From assembly GCA_943325515.2 (NCBI GenBank), contig CALPPS020000082.1, positions 1 through 10,136 of the forward strand: 10,136 nucleotides of DNA, in the 5' to 3' direction. Below are positions 1 through 8,541 of the stretch, piece by piece. The translations under genes were made by a program, and so were the position numbers. The stretch comes from Flavobacterium psychrophilum (GTDB lineage: Bacteria; Bacteroidota; Bacteroidia; Flavobacteriales; Flavobacteriaceae). The first letter of the stretch is position 1. Every line of letters begins with the position of its first letter. Below the pieces are notes generated by a model. It was not told where the DNA came from, searched no databases, and saw only the letters and a program-made list of their open reading frames with translations.

Positions 1-1737
1 AGTGTAAAACAAGCCCAACCGATAGAAACCATTTCCTATCAAGAGGCCATGGAATTATCACATTTTGGTGCGAAAGTATTGTATCCACCAACCATTCAGC
101 CGGTTTTAAAAGATAGTATTCCTATTTTCATCAAAAATACTTTTGAACCTGAAGCTTATGGTACTTTAATTTCTAACAATCCAGAAGCTACAAGTAATCC
201 AATCAAAGGTATCTCTCATATAGATAAAATTGCATTACTTACACTTGAAGGTTCTGGAATGATTGGTGTGGCTGGTTCGTCTAAAAGACTTTTTGAAGTA
301 TTGTCTAATGAAAGTATCAATGTTATTTTTATTACTCAAGCTTCTTCTGAACATTCAATCTGTATTGGTATTCTAAATGCTGATGCCGAAAGAGCTAAAA
401 CTGCTATCGACAAAGCTTTTGAATTAGAAATTGCTCAAAACAAAATCAACCCAAGTATCGTGGAGAAAGATTTATGCATCGTGGCGCTTGTAGGCGAAAG
501 CATGAAAAATCACCAAGGCATTAGCGGAAAAATGTTTAGTACACTAGGGAAAAACAACGTAAACATCCGTGCTATTGCGCAAGGTGCTTCCGAGAGAAAC
601 ATATCAGTTGTGATTAACGAAAAAGACGTTAAAAAAGCACTCAACACGCTACACGAGCGTTTCTTTGAAGATAACACCAAGCAGTTGAACTTATTTGTAA
701 TGGGAGTTGGAAATGTAGGCGAAAAGTTCATTGACCAAATCAGTCAACAGAAAAAATTCCTAAAAGAAAACTTAAAAATCAACCTACGCGTTATTGCTAT
801 GGCCAATTCACGCAAAATGGTTTTTGATGAAGAAGGAATCAACCTTAAAGATTGGAAAGCTACTATAGGACAAGGAGAAAATGCCAATTTAGCTGATTTC
901 ATAGCTCGTGTAAAAGACTTAAACTTGCGCAATAGCATCTTTGTTGATATTACGGCTAACTACGATATTGCCAATATTTACGATAAGTTTTTATCTCAAA
1001 ACGTAGCAGTCGTTACATGTAATAAAATAGCATGTTCTTCTGAATACAACAACTACAAAAACCTTAAAAACTTATCTAGAAAATATAATGCGCCTTTCCT
1101 ATTTGAAACCAATGTTGGTGCTGGCCTTCCTATTATCGATACGCTAAAACACTTAATAGCATCGGGTGATAAAGTGAATCGAATTAATGCTGTTTTATCA
1201 GGAAGTTTGAACTTTATATTTAATAATTTTAGCGAAACCTACAACTTTCACGATGTAGTAAAAGAAGCAGGAGTTCAAGGATTTACAGAGCCTGATCCGA
1301 AAATTGATTTAAGTGGTGTAGATGTAGCTCGAAAGATATTAATTCTTATTCGTGAAAGCGGTTATGAAATGGAAATGAAAAAAATAGAAAACAATACGTT
1401 CCTTCCAAAAGAATGTATGGAAACTACCAATAATGAGGATTTCTTTAAATCATTAACCAAACATGCAACCCATTTTGAAAATCTTTTGCAAGAAGCCAAA
1501 TCAAAAGAATGTAGATTAAAATTTGTTGCTTCGTTTGATAATGGAAAAGCAAGTGTTGGGTTGCAATTCATTCCAAAAGAAAGTCCATTTTACAACCTAG
1601 AAGGAAAAGATAATATTGTAGAATTCTATACCGACAGGTATATTGATCAACCCTTAATAATCAAAGGCGCTGGCGCTGGCGCTGCCGTGACCGCATCGGG
1701 GATTTTTGCAGATGTAATACGAATTGGAAATGTATAA
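1..1737 (+). CDS. thrA: Bifunctional aspartokinase I / homoserine dehydrogenase I, 5' end missing
   Basis: Fused enzyme for the first and third steps from aspartate to threonine: phosphorylation of aspartate and NAD(P)H-dependent reduction of aspartate semialdehyde to homoserine. The frame is open from base 1 and the residues before the first ATG (base 49) already match the family, so the gene is truncated by the window. About 578 residues are visible; full-length relatives have about 815, so roughly 240 kinase residues are missing. Visible parts in order: the end of the kinase domain (HFGAKVLYPPTIQP), two ACT regulatory domains (about 220-420 and 470-640), the dinucleotide-binding GVGNVG (703-720), and the dehydrogenase catalytic region with EPDP, then DVARK. 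By comparison with yeast homoserine dehydrogenase, the Asp at 1321-1323 and Lys at 1333-1335 are the catalytic pair. It ends with the usual GAGAGAAVTASGI segment. The ACT domains suggest feedback control by threonine (family knowledge). It is the first visible gene of a thrA-thrB-thrC operon; any leader or attenuator lies outside the window. Confidence 0.97.
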   Translation, partial: SVKQAQPIETISYQEAMELSHFGAKVLYPPTIQPVLKDSIPIFIKNTFEPEAYGTLISNNPEATSNPIKGISHIDKIALLTLEGSGMIGVAGSSKRLFEVLSNESINVIFITQASSEHSICIGILNADAERAKTAIDKAFELEIAQNKINPSIVEKDLCIVALVGESMKNHQGISGKMFSTLGKNNVNIRAIAQGASERNISVVINEKDVKKALNTLHERFFEDNTKQLNLFVMGVGNVGEKFIDQISQQKKFLKENLKINLRVIAMANSRKMVFDEEGINLKDWKATIGQGENANLADFIARVKDLNLRNSIFVDITANYDIANIYDKFLSQNVAVVTCNKIACSSEYNNYKNLKNLSRKYNAPFLFETNVGAGLPIIDTLKHLIASGDKVNRINAVLSGSLNFIFNNFSETYNFHDVVKEAGVQGFTEPDPKIDLSGVDVARKILILIRESGYEMEMKKIENNTFLPKECMETTNNEDFFKSLTKHATHFENLLQEAKSKECRLKFVASFDNGKASVGLQFIPKESPFYNLEGKDNIVEFYTDRYIDQPLIIKGAGAGAAVTASGIFADVIRIGNV

Positions 1738-1777
1738 TTAGTCGAAAGTTTTAAAGTTGAATGTCGAATGAATAATT

Positions 1778-1801
1778 ATGACTTTAGACTTTAGACTTTA
1801 G
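1778..1801 (+). other. Mini-ORF inside the heptamer repeat upstream of thrB
   Basis: An ATG at 1778 opens a seven-codon frame (MTLDFRL) that ends at a TAG within the repeat. Its first five residues are the same as those read from the ATG at 1807, because both start at the same phase of the repeat. It is out of frame with thrB. I cannot tell whether it is translated; it may simply be a by-product of the repeat. Confidence 0.2.
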
Positions 1802-1824
1802 ACTTTATGACTTTAGACTTTATG
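1781..1824 (+). repeat. Heptanucleotide tandem repeat overlapping the thrB start
   Basis: Direct repeat of ACTTTAG, read as three perfect units (1781-1801), then ACTTTATG (1802-1809), ACTTTAG (1810-1816) and ACTTTATG (1817-1824). The two longer units each create an ATG, at 1807 and 1822, and these are the two possible starts of thrB. A degenerate related stretch (AAAGTTTTAAAGT) lies just before it. Arrays of this kind can change unit number by slipped-strand mispairing. Confidence 0.9.
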
Positions 1825-2742
1825 ACTGAAATAAAAATATTCTGCCCTGCTACTATCGCCAATCTCAATTGTGGCTTTGACGTTATGGGCTTATGTCTTG
1901 AAGGCATTGGTGATGAGATGGTTTTTCGTAAAGTTCCAGAAAAAGGGGTTAGAATAACTAAGATTACAGGGGCTGATTTACCCTTAGAAACCGAAAAAAA
2001 TGTTGCAGGAGTTGCGGCTCTTGCGATAGTTAACGCTGCCAATACTAACTGTGGCTTTGAAATCGAAATTCACAAAAAAATAAAAGCGGGAAGCGGTATA
2101 GGGAGCTCTTCTGCTAGTGCTGCTGGTGCCGTTTTTGGCATCAACGAACTTTTAGGAAAACCTTTTTCACAACACGAACTAGTTGGTTTTGCTATGAAAG
2201 GCGAAGCTATCGCTAGCGGATCAGAACATGCTGATAATGTGGCACCTTGTATCTTGGGCGGATTTACATTAGTACGTGGTTACAAACCTCTTGATGTGAT
2301 TAAAATTGAAAGTCCAAGCGAAATTTACGCAGTGGTGTTACATCCACAAATCGAAGTGAAAACTTCAGACTCTCGTGCTGTTTTGTCACCTACGATTGCC
2401 TTGAAAGACGCCATTACGCAATGGGGAAATCTAGGTGGTTTAATAGCCGGATTGTACAGCAAAGACTACGAACTCATCGGTCGTTCCTTGCAGGATGTAA
2501 TCATTGAACCGTTACGTAAAAAATTAATCCCAAATTTTGACCAAGTAAAAAATAGCGCGCTTGATGCTGGTGCGCTTGGTGCTGGAATTTCCGGTGCTGG
2601 CCCATCTATTTTTGCATTATGCAAAGGACAAAATAGTGCAGAGCAAGTTGCCTTTGCTATGAGTAATAGCTATTCTGATACTGGAATTCCTTTTGATATA
2701 TATGTGTCACGCGTGAATGCTGAAGGAGTAAAAATTATATAA
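1822..2742 (+). CDS. thrB: Homoserine kinase
   Basis: GHMP-family kinase that phosphorylates homoserine to O-phosphohomoserine with ATP, the step between ThrA and ThrC, in the cytoplasm. From the ATG at 1822 it has 306 residues, normal for the family. Family marks are the N-terminal KIFCPATIANLNCGFDVMGL, the glycine/serine-rich ATP-binding loop GSGIGSSSASAAG (residues about 90-102), and the C-terminal GHMP motif GAGISGAGPS (253-262). An in-frame ATG at 1807 would add five residues (MTLDF), but these are encoded by the tandem repeat and have no counterpart in the family as I know it, so 1822 is preferred. No Shine-Dalgarno sequence is evident at either start. The gene follows thrA after an 84-base gap and is 2 bases from thrC, which fits one operon. 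Confidence 0.96.
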   Translation: MTEIKIFCPATIANLNCGFDVMGLCLEGIGDEMVFRKVPEKGVRITKITGADLPLETEKNVAGVAALAIVNAANTNCGFEIEIHKKIKAGSGIGSSSASAAGAVFGINELLGKPFSQHELVGFAMKGEAIASGSEHADNVAPCILGGFTLVRGYKPLDVIKIESPSEIYAVVLHPQIEVKTSDSRAVLSPTIALKDAITQWGNLGGLIAGLYSKDYELIGRSLQDVIIEPLRKKLIPNFDQVKNSALDAGALGAGISGAGPSIFALCKGQNSAEQVAFAMSNSYSDTGIPFDIYVSRVNAEGVKII

Positions 2743-2744
2743 AC

Positions 2745-4034
2745 ATGAAATACTTTAGTTTAAATAACAATTCCCCAAAAGTTAGCTTTGAAGAAGCTGT
2801 GGTCTTAGGTTTAGCATCAGATAGAGGTTTGTATTTCCCAGAAAACATTACACCACTACCCAATTCTTTCTTTCAAAATATAGAAAACCTAACCCACGAA
2901 GAAATAGCTTGTGAAGCCATCAAACAATTTGTAGGCGATGAAATCCCAGAAGTTGAACTGAAACGAATCATAACCGAAACACTTTGTTTTGACTTTCCTT
3001 GCATTGCTGTTGAGGAAAACATTTATTCGTTAGAATTATTTCACGGACCCACTATGGCATTCAAAGACGTTGGTGCCCGATTTATGTCGCGTTGTTTAGC
3101 CTATTTCAATCGCAATGATGACAAGAAAGTTACCGTTCTTGTAGCAACTTCTGGTGATACTGGTGGTGCGGTTGCCAGCGGATTTTTAAATGTAAAAGGC
3201 GTTGAAGTAATTATACTGTATCCTTCTGGTAAAGTGAGTGAAATACAAGAACGTCAATTGACTACATTAGGTCAAAATATTAAAGCGTTGGAAGTGGATG
3301 GTTTTTTTGACGATTGTCAAGACATGGTAAAAAAAGCATTTTTGGATGACAGTTTGAAACACAAGAACCTAACCTCGGCCAACTCTATTAACATAGCACG
3401 TTGGTTGCCCCAAATGTTCTATATTTTCTTTGCTTACCAACAACTAAAAAAACACAACAAACCCATTATTCTTTCTTGTCCTAGTGGCAACTTTGGCAAC
3501 ATTTGTGCGGGCGTAATGGCAAAACGTTTGGGATTGCCTATCGCCCATTTTGTGGCTGCTACTAATGCCAATGATACTGTACCTCGTTTTTTAGAAAAAG
3601 GGAACTACGACCCAAAGCCTTCTATCGCTACTATTTCTAATGCGATGGATGTGGGTAATCCTAGTAATTTCATCCGAATTCAGGAGTTATACCACAACGA
3701 TTTAAATGAATTTGAGAAAGATTTCTCTTCTTATAGCTATACTGATGCTGAGACAGAAGCTGCAATGAAAGATATCTATTCCAAAACGCAATACATCGCA
3801 GAACCACACGGTGCTATAGGTTATCTTGGATTGAAAAAAGAAATGGAAAAGCAACCCAACAGTGTTGGGGTATTTCTGGAAACAGCACATCCTATAAAAT
3901 TCTTGGATACTGTTGAACCTTTATTGGATTTAAAATTGCCTATTCCAACTCAAATTGAAAGTGTATTGGGGAAAGAAAAAATTTCAGTTAAGATAGGTTC
4001 TTATGACGATCTAAAAAGCTATTTAGAAAGCTAA
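2745..4034 (+). CDS. thrC: Threonine synthase
   Basis: Pyridoxal-phosphate enzyme that converts O-phosphohomoserine to threonine and phosphate, the last step of the pathway. The 429 residues closely match the length of the E. coli-type enzyme. The N-terminal threonine-synthase domain has the expected start (KYFSLNNNSPKVSFEEAV and ASDRGLYFPE). The PLP-binding lysine is K107 in HGPTMAFKDVGARF. The loops TSGDTGGAVASGF and CPSGNFGNICAG are the usual cofactor and phosphate contacts. The start codon is 2 bases after the thrB stop, so translational coupling is likely. Nothing looks damaged. The gene ends 11 bases from the oppositely oriented ytxJ-like gene, and no strong terminator is visible between them. 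Confidence 0.97.
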   Translation: MKYFSLNNNSPKVSFEEAVVLGLASDRGLYFPENITPLPNSFFQNIENLTHEEIACEAIKQFVGDEIPEVELKRIITETLCFDFPCIAVEENIYSLELFHGPTMAFKDVGARFMSRCLAYFNRNDDKKVTVLVATSGDTGGAVASGFLNVKGVEVIILYPSGKVSEIQERQLTTLGQNIKALEVDGFFDDCQDMVKKAFLDDSLKHKNLTSANSINIARWLPQMFYIFFAYQQLKKHNKPIILSCPSGNFGNICAGVMAKRLGLPIAHFVAATNANDTVPRFLEKGNYDPKPSIATISNAMDVGNPSNFIRIQELYHNDLNEFEKDFSSYSYTDAETEAAMKDIYSKTQYIAEPHGAIGYLGLKKEMEKQPNSVGVFLETAHPIKFLDTVEPLLDLKLPIPTQIESVLGKEKISVKIGSYDDLKSYLES

Positions 4035-4045
4035 AAAACAGACTT

Positions 4046-4432
4046 TTAAAAATACTCTTTCAAATCAGCTGCGGAGATGTCGCTATGTGAGGCATTACAA
4101 ATGGATTTCCCGTCTTTAATCAAAATCAATTGTGGCGATTGATGCACAACACCAAAACGTAAAGCTATTTCGCTCGAAATATCCCTATTCTCCAGCAAGT
4201 CTAAGAAATAAGGCGTAACTTTAGACTGCAAATCAAATTCGTTTTCAAATTGTTTCAAAGCCATTCGGCTCACACTGCAACGAGTACTGTGTTTGAAAAT
4301 AATTACTGGAGTTGATGTGGACTCGTGTATGATTTCGTTCAACTGTCCTAGGTTGGTTAAAGGTATCCATGCTACTTTTGAACTGTTGTTTGATTCATTT
4401 GAATCACCAAATATATTTTTAAATAAACTCAT
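4046..4432 (-). CDS. ytxJ: YtxJ-like bacillithiol-system thioredoxin-fold protein (DUF2847)
   Basis: A 128-residue cytoplasmic protein with no signal peptide. The diagnostic segment is VIIFKHSTRCSVSRMAL, with the candidate active-site cysteine at C52 followed by a serine (C-S-V-S), so this is a monothiol site and not a CXXC dithiol. The later SPQ at residues 99-101 is in the place of the thioredoxin-fold cis-proline, and VTPYFLDLLENRDIS matches the usual family middle. A second cysteine (C112) lies near the C-terminus. The family name reflects its association with bacillithiol; a bacilliredoxin-like role, reducing mixed disulfides between proteins and bacillithiol, is inferred from the family. 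The gene is divergent from clpB and convergent with thrC, so it is probably its own transcription unit. Both neighbours are housekeeping genes and give no functional hint beyond a possible stress link with clpB. Confidence 0.88.
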   Translation of the reverse strand: MSLFKNIFGDSNESNNSSKVAWIPLTNLGQLNEIIHESTSTPVIIFKHSTRCSVSRMALKQFENEFDLQSKVTPYFLDLLENRDISSEIALRFGVVHQSPQLILIKDGKSICNASHSDISAADLKEYF

Positions 4433-4539
4433 TTTGTCTGGATTTGCGTCATTTTGACATTGAAATAGGATTTAAACCATTGGTTTCAAGCCATATTGAC
4501 TATAATTTTACATTGGAACATAAATTGTCCCACTCATAA

Positions 4540-4573
4540 CAAAGGTAAACAACTTTAAACAATAGTAAACCAA
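4540..4573 (-). promoter_or_regulatory. Candidate Bacteroidota-type promoter for the ytxJ-like gene
   Basis: On the minus strand TACCTTTG (4547 to 4540) is an exact match to the Bacteroidota -7 element TAnnTTTG. Upstream, TTG (4573-4571) lies at a 23-base spacing, or TTTA (4569-4566) at 18 bases; both are within or near the range described for -33 elements. Transcription would start near 4533-4536 and give a leader of about 100 bases. No equally good match was found on the plus strand for clpB. Short AT-rich motifs arise easily by chance here. Confidence 0.4.
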
Positions 4574-4598
4574 TTTATACAAATACAAACAACTAAAT

Positions 4599-7223
4599 AT
4601 GAACAGCACTAAATTCACCATCAAATCGCAGGAAGCGTTGCAACAAGCACAGCAAATTGCACAGCGTTTTGGGCAACAACAGCTCGAAAACGAACACATT
4701 TTCAAAGGAATCTTGGAAGTCGATGAGAATGTAACGCCTTTTATTTTGAAAAAACTCAACGTAAATATGGAGTTATTCAAGAAGGTATTGGATAGCACTA
4801 TTCAAAGTTTTCCAAAAGTTTCGGGTGGCGAGATTATGTTTTCTCGTGATGCTGGTACTGCAATGACTGAAGCCGAAATCATAGCCAATAATATGAACGA
4901 TGAATTTGTTTCAATCGAACATTTGATCCTTGCCATTTTCAAATCGAAAAGTAAAGTTGCCCAGATATTAAAAGACCAAGGCGTTACCTATACTAGTTTA
5001 ATATCTGCGATTGCAGAAATTAGAAAAGGCGAACGCGTAACCTCTGCCTCTGCCGAGGAAACCTATAATGCACTGAATAAATACGCCAAAAACCTCAACG
5101 AACTGGCGCGCACTGGTAAACTCGACCCTGTTATTGGTAGAGATGAAGAAATCCGTCGTGTGCTGCAAATCTTAACGCGTCGAACCAAAAATAACCCAAT
5201 GCTTGTGGGTGAACCCGGCGTGGGTAAAACTGCCATTGCCGAAGGATTGGCGCACAGAATTGTGGATGGTGACGTCCCAGAAAACCTAAAAGACAAAGTT
5301 GTCTATTCGCTTGATATGGGTGCTTTGATTGCTGGAGCAAAATATAAAGGAGAGTTTGAAGAACGTTTAAAATCGGTAGTGAAAGAAGTAACTTCGGCGG
5401 AAGGAGCTATTGTTTTGTTTATTGACGAAATTCACACGCTCGTGGGTGCTGGTGGTGGTGAAGGCGCGATGGATGCGGCCAATATTTTGAAACCTGCGTT
5501 GGCTCGTGGAGAGCTGCGCGCTATAGGTGCTACTACTCTTGACGAATACCAAAAATATTTTGAGAAAGACAAAGCACTCGAAAGACGTTTCCAAAAGATT
5601 ATGGTCGATGAACCGGATACCGAGAGCGCCATCTCTATCCTTCGCGGCATTAAAGAGAAATATGAAACCCACCACAAAGTGCGTATCAAAGACGATGCTA
5701 TTATTGCGGCAGTGGAGCTTTCGCAACGCTATATCACCAATCGTTTTTTGCCGGATAAAGCGATTGACTTGATGGACGAAGCGGCTTCCAAGTTGCGCAT
5801 GGAGATTAACTCTAAGCCCGAAGAACTGGATGTTTTGGATAGAAAGATCATGCAATTGGAAATCGAAATGGAAGCCATCAAACGGGAGCAAGATGAAACG
5901 AAACTGAAAGTTCTCGGTATGGATTTGGCCAACCTCAAAGAAGAGCGCAACGAAATCTTTACCAAATGGAAATCGGAGAAAGATGTAGTAGATGCTATTC
6001 AAGCGGTGAAACAAGAGATAGAAGATTTTAAAACCGAAGCCGAACAAGCAGAACGCAATGGTGATTATGGCACAGTAGCCGAAATTCGTTATGGTAAAAT
6101 AAAAGAAGCACAGGAACGGTTGGATGTTTTGCAAACCCAATTGGCTGCCAACCAAGAGGGAACGTCATTGATTAAAGAGGAAGTCACTCGGGAAAACATC
6201 GCCGAAGTTGTTGCGAAATGGACTGGCATTCCGGTGATGAAGATGCTACAAGGCGAAAGGGAAAAACTCCTGAAACTTGAGGATGAATTGCATCTTAGAG
6301 TAGTGGGTCAAGAGGAAGCTATAGCAGCAGTGAGTGATGCAGTGCGAAGAAGTCGTGCTGGGTTGCAGGATATAAAAAAACCTATTGGTACTTTCCTATT
6401 CCTAGGCACTACTGGTGTGGGAAAAACGGAACTGGCCAAAGCATTGGCCGAATACCTTTTTGACGACGAAAACGCCATGACTAGAATTGACATGAGCGAA
6501 TACCAAGAACGCCATTCGGTGAGTAGATTGGTAGGCGCGCCTCCGGGATATGTGGGGTATGACGAAGGCGGCCAATTGACAGAAGCGGTACGACGCAAGC
6601 CCTACTCTGTCATCCTGCTTGATGAAATTGAGAAAGCGCATCCTGATACGTTTAATATCTTGTTGCAAGTGTTGGACGAAGGACGATTGACGGATAACAA
6701 AGGGCGTGTGGCCGATTTTAAAAACACCATTATCATCATGACTTCCAACATAGGAAGTGCTATTATTCAAGAGAAATTTGATACCCAATCAGGTTTGGGA
6801 TTGAAAGGCGGTGTGGAAGCGACCACAGAAGCAGCCAGAGTAGAAGTTTTGGGCTTACTAAAACAAATTGTGCGCCCGGAGTTTATCAATAGAATAGATG
6901 AAATTGTAATGTTTACCCCTTTAACTACTGCCAATATTACTCAAATTGTAGGGTTGCAATTAAAAAGTGTGACTGCAATGCTAGCCCACCAAAACATCAC
7001 CATGGATGCTACTCCCGAAGCTATTGATTATTTGGCCGAAAAAGGATACGACCCACAATATGGTGCGCGACCTGTGAAACGGGTTATCCAACGCGAGGTG
7101 CTGAACCAACTCTCCAAAGAGATTTTGGGAGGCAAAGTGACAACGGATAGTATCATCTTGCTCGATTCTTTTGACGGACAGCTGGTGTTTCGGAATCAAA
7201 GTGAAGCTGTGATAGCTAATTAA
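4599..7223 (+). CDS. clpB: ATP-dependent disaggregase ClpB
   Basis: Hsp100 AAA+ chaperone that, with the DnaK system, threads proteins out of aggregates after heat or other stress; a cytoplasmic hexamer. The 874 residues are normal for ClpB. Order of domains: N-terminal Clp repeat domain (about 1-150); first AAA+ domain with Walker A GEPGVGKT (204-211) and Walker [10 protein letters not shown] (D276, E277); long charged coiled-coil middle domain (about 410-530), which distinguishes ClpB from ClpA and ClpC; second AAA+ domain with Walker A GTTGVGKT (603-610) and Walker [11 protein letters not shown] (D675, E676); and a C-terminal D2-small domain containing [16 protein letters not shown]. All catalytic motifs are intact. 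The ATG at 4599 is followed at once by family sequence ([17 protein letters not shown]), which supports this start. The gene stands alone, with a divergent spacer upstream and a strong terminator downstream. No heat-shock operator such as CIRCE was recognised. Confidence 0.98.
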   Translation: MNSTKFTIKSQEALQQAQQIAQRFGQQQLENEHIFKGILEVDENVTPFILKKLNVNMELFKKVLDSTIQSFPKVSGGEIMFSRDAGTAMTEAEIIANNMNDEFVSIEHLILAIFKSKSKVAQILKDQGVTYTSLISAIAEIRKGERVTSASAEETYNALNKYAKNLNELARTGKLDPVIGRDEEIRRVLQILTRRTKNNPMLVGEPGVGKTAIAEGLAHRIVDGDVPENLKDKVVYSLDMGALIAGAKYKGEFEERLKSVVKEVTSAEGAIVLFIDEIHTLVGAGGGEGAMDAANILKPALARGELRAIGATTLDEYQKYFEKDKALERRFQKIMVDEPDTESAISILRGIKEKYETHHKVRIKDDAIIAAVELSQRYITNRFLPDKAIDLMDEAASKLRMEINSKPEELDVLDRKIMQLEIEMEAIKREQDETKLKVLGMDLANLKEERNEIFTKWKSEKDVVDAIQAVKQEIEDFKTEAEQAERNGDYGTVAEIRYGKIKEAQERLDVLQTQLAANQEGTSLIKEEVTRENIAEVVAKWTGIPVMKMLQGEREKLLKLEDELHLRVVGQEEAIAAVSDAVRRSRAGLQDIKKPIGTFLFLGTTGVGKTELAKALAEYLFDDENAMTRIDMSEYQERHSVSRLVGAPPGYVGYDEGGQLTEAVRRKPYSVILLDEIEKAHPDTFNILLQVLDEGRLTDNKGRVADFKNTIIIMTSNIGSAIIQEKFDTQSGLGLKGGVEATTEAARVEVLGLLKQIVRPEFINRIDEIVMFTPLTTANITQIVGLQLKSVTAMLAHQNITMDATPEAIDYLAEKGYDPQYGARPVKRVIQREVLNQLSKEILGGKVTTDSIILLDSFDGQLVFRNQSEAVIAN

Positions 7224-7243
7224 ATAAATTGTTTTTTGTTTGT

Positions 7244-7279
7244 AAAGCCCCGATAGTATAAAAACTATTGGGGCTTTTT
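7244..7279 (+). terminator. Rho-independent terminator of clpB
   Basis: Inverted repeat: AAAGCCCCGATAGT (7244-7257) pairs with ACTATTGGGGCTTT (7264-7277) over 14 base pairs with a single G-U wobble, around a six-base loop, and runs into a T tract (7275-7279). It lies 20 bases after the clpB stop. Because the left arm begins with AAA, it is less likely to work as well in the reverse direction. Confidence 0.92.
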
Positions 7280-7447
7280 AATTAAGAATTACAAGTTTTT
7301 TTTAGGTTTGTTATTTTTTATTTTGCATTAAATCATTTTTTAATTTAGATTAAATTTAATAATAAATAAAAGTAATATTTTTGGAAGATAATTTAATAAA
7401 AATAATTATTTTCTCTTAAATGAGTATGTTTATCGTTCGGAGATATT

Positions 7448-7477
7448 TTTGACAGTTAGTTAAAAATTCTATTTAGT
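7448..7477 (+). promoter_or_regulatory. Weak candidate promoter for the secreted-protein pair
   Basis: TTTG at 7448-7451 is followed after 18 bases by TATTTAGT (7470-7477), a partial match to the -7 element TAnnTTTG (TA and the next T match, the end does not). It would start transcription about 25 bases before the first possible start codon of the downstream gene. The surrounding spacer 7280-7506 is so AT-rich that chance matches are expected. Confidence 0.25.
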
Positions 7478-7506
7478 ATTATTATAAATTTTTAAATCTA
7501 ATTCTA

Positions 7507-8535
7507 TTGAAAAAAATTACAATTAAACAAGAAATGGTTTCAGCGCACATCAAGTGGATGATATTCACTTTGTTTGTTTTTTCTGTTAATACAAGTTTTG
7601 CACAGTTTCAAAGTAATGAACCTTTGTATATTAGTGATAATGGTTATGTTTACATTGGCTCTGATAATTATTATTTCGGTGGCGGTAATGGGCAAACAAT
7701 AACATCGAGAACAACTTCTACATATGGTAAACTGATTTTTGCTTATCCAGCTTCTGCCATAAATGCTTCAGATGCACACTATTTAGATGGATATGGTAGT
7801 GTTATAACCACTAAACCATTTACTTTTCCTGTAGGTCAAAAAGGGGTGTATGCGCCAGCCAAGGTCATACCATCAACAAAAAATGCTATTGATGCTGCTT
7901 ATTACAGGTCGAGTCCTTTAACTATTGGAGCTACTCTTGATGTATCAATTAGGGCTATTTCTTCATCAGAATATTGGAACATTCAAGGGAATAATACTGC
8001 TCTTATTTCACTAACATGGAGAAGTTCAAGTGCTTTGGATGCTATGTCACTTTCAATGTCAGACCTTGTTATAGCAGGTTACGATGGAACGAAATGGGTG
8101 GAAATTCCCTCAATTATAGATACTTCCTCTATTCTTGGTGGGGATAGTTCTTTAACTTCTGGTTCTATTACTTCTATTGAAACAGTTAACTTAAATGTGT
8201 ATAAATACTTCTCAATGGGTGTCAAAGAAAATTCTTTAGCACAAATAGAACCTACCATAACAAACCCTGTTGTAAATAGTGCTAAGGAGAATATTGAATT
8301 AGATACTATAGCAGTAAAGGGAATAATTAAAAATCAGCAAATCACTATAAAAACTTCTGCTCCAATGGCTACTATTCAAATATTTGATACCACTGGAAAA
8401 AAAATATTCGAATCTAAAATAGAAAATAGTACAGAATTTAATGCACCATTTAATAATCCACAAGCAATATATATTGTTAAAGTCATATTAAACAATGGAA
8501 AGTCAGCTAGCCTAAAACTTATTAATGTAAAATAA
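7507..8535 (+). CDS. Secreted protein with a type IX secretion (T9SS type A) sorting tail
   Basis: A 342-residue exported protein if started at TTG 7507; an in-frame ATG at 7534 would give 333 residues. No ATG exists upstream before an in-frame TAG at 7474. A signal peptide is clear: hydrophobic core MIFTLFVFSVNT, probable cleavage at SFA-Q (residues 32/33). The TTG start gives a typical lysine-rich n-region (MKKITIK), the ATG start a weaker one. The body is rich in Ser, Thr, Tyr and Gly and looks beta-rich, with segments I associate with Bacteroidota surface proteins (TFPVG at 106-110, EYWNIQG at 155-161, ISLTW soon after). Residues about 275-342 resemble the Por secretion tail: IFDTTGKKIFES, then IYIVKVILNNG and a lysine end. 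The tail should direct passage across the outer membrane by T9SS and removal or anchoring at the cell surface (family knowledge). No enzyme motif was recognised. The next gene starts 6 bases after its stop, so the two are probably co-transcribed. Confidence 0.85.
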   Translation: MKKITIKQEMVSAHIKWMIFTLFVFSVNTSFAQFQSNEPLYISDNGYVYIGSDNYYFGGGNGQTITSRTTSTYGKLIFAYPASAINASDAHYLDGYGSVITTKPFTFPVGQKGVYAPAKVIPSTKNAIDAAYYRSSPLTIGATLDVSIRAISSSEYWNIQGNNTALISLTWRSSSALDAMSLSMSDLVIAGYDGTKWVEIPSIIDTSSILGGDSSLTSGSITSIETVNLNVYKYFSMGVKENSLAQIEPTITNPVVNSAKENIELDTIAVKGIIKNQQITIKTSAPMATIQIFDTTGKKIFESKIENSTEFNAPFNNPQAIYIVKVILNNGKSASLKLINVK

Positions 8536-8541
8536 TTAACT

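Noticed and set aside
1807..1821. Extending thrB to the upstream ATG (adds MTLDF)
   Set aside because: The extra residues come only from the tandem repeat, and the family N-terminus begins right after the ATG at 1822.
4433..4598. A heat-shock operator or consensus promoter for clpB
   Set aside because: No CIRCE-like inverted repeat and no TAnnTTTG match was found on the plus strand; only the minus-strand element at 4540-4547 fits the consensus.
5367..6155. Long open frame of 262 codons on the minus strand inside clpB
   Set aside because: It lies wholly antisense to an intact, highly conserved ClpB frame, and its translation is Phe-, Ile- and Gln-rich with no recognisable domain, as expected from the codon bias of the real gene.
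7280..7506. A small gene or RNA in the spacer after clpB
   Set aside because: The stretch is very AT-rich and has no convincing reading frame or GC-containing hairpin beyond the clpB terminator.
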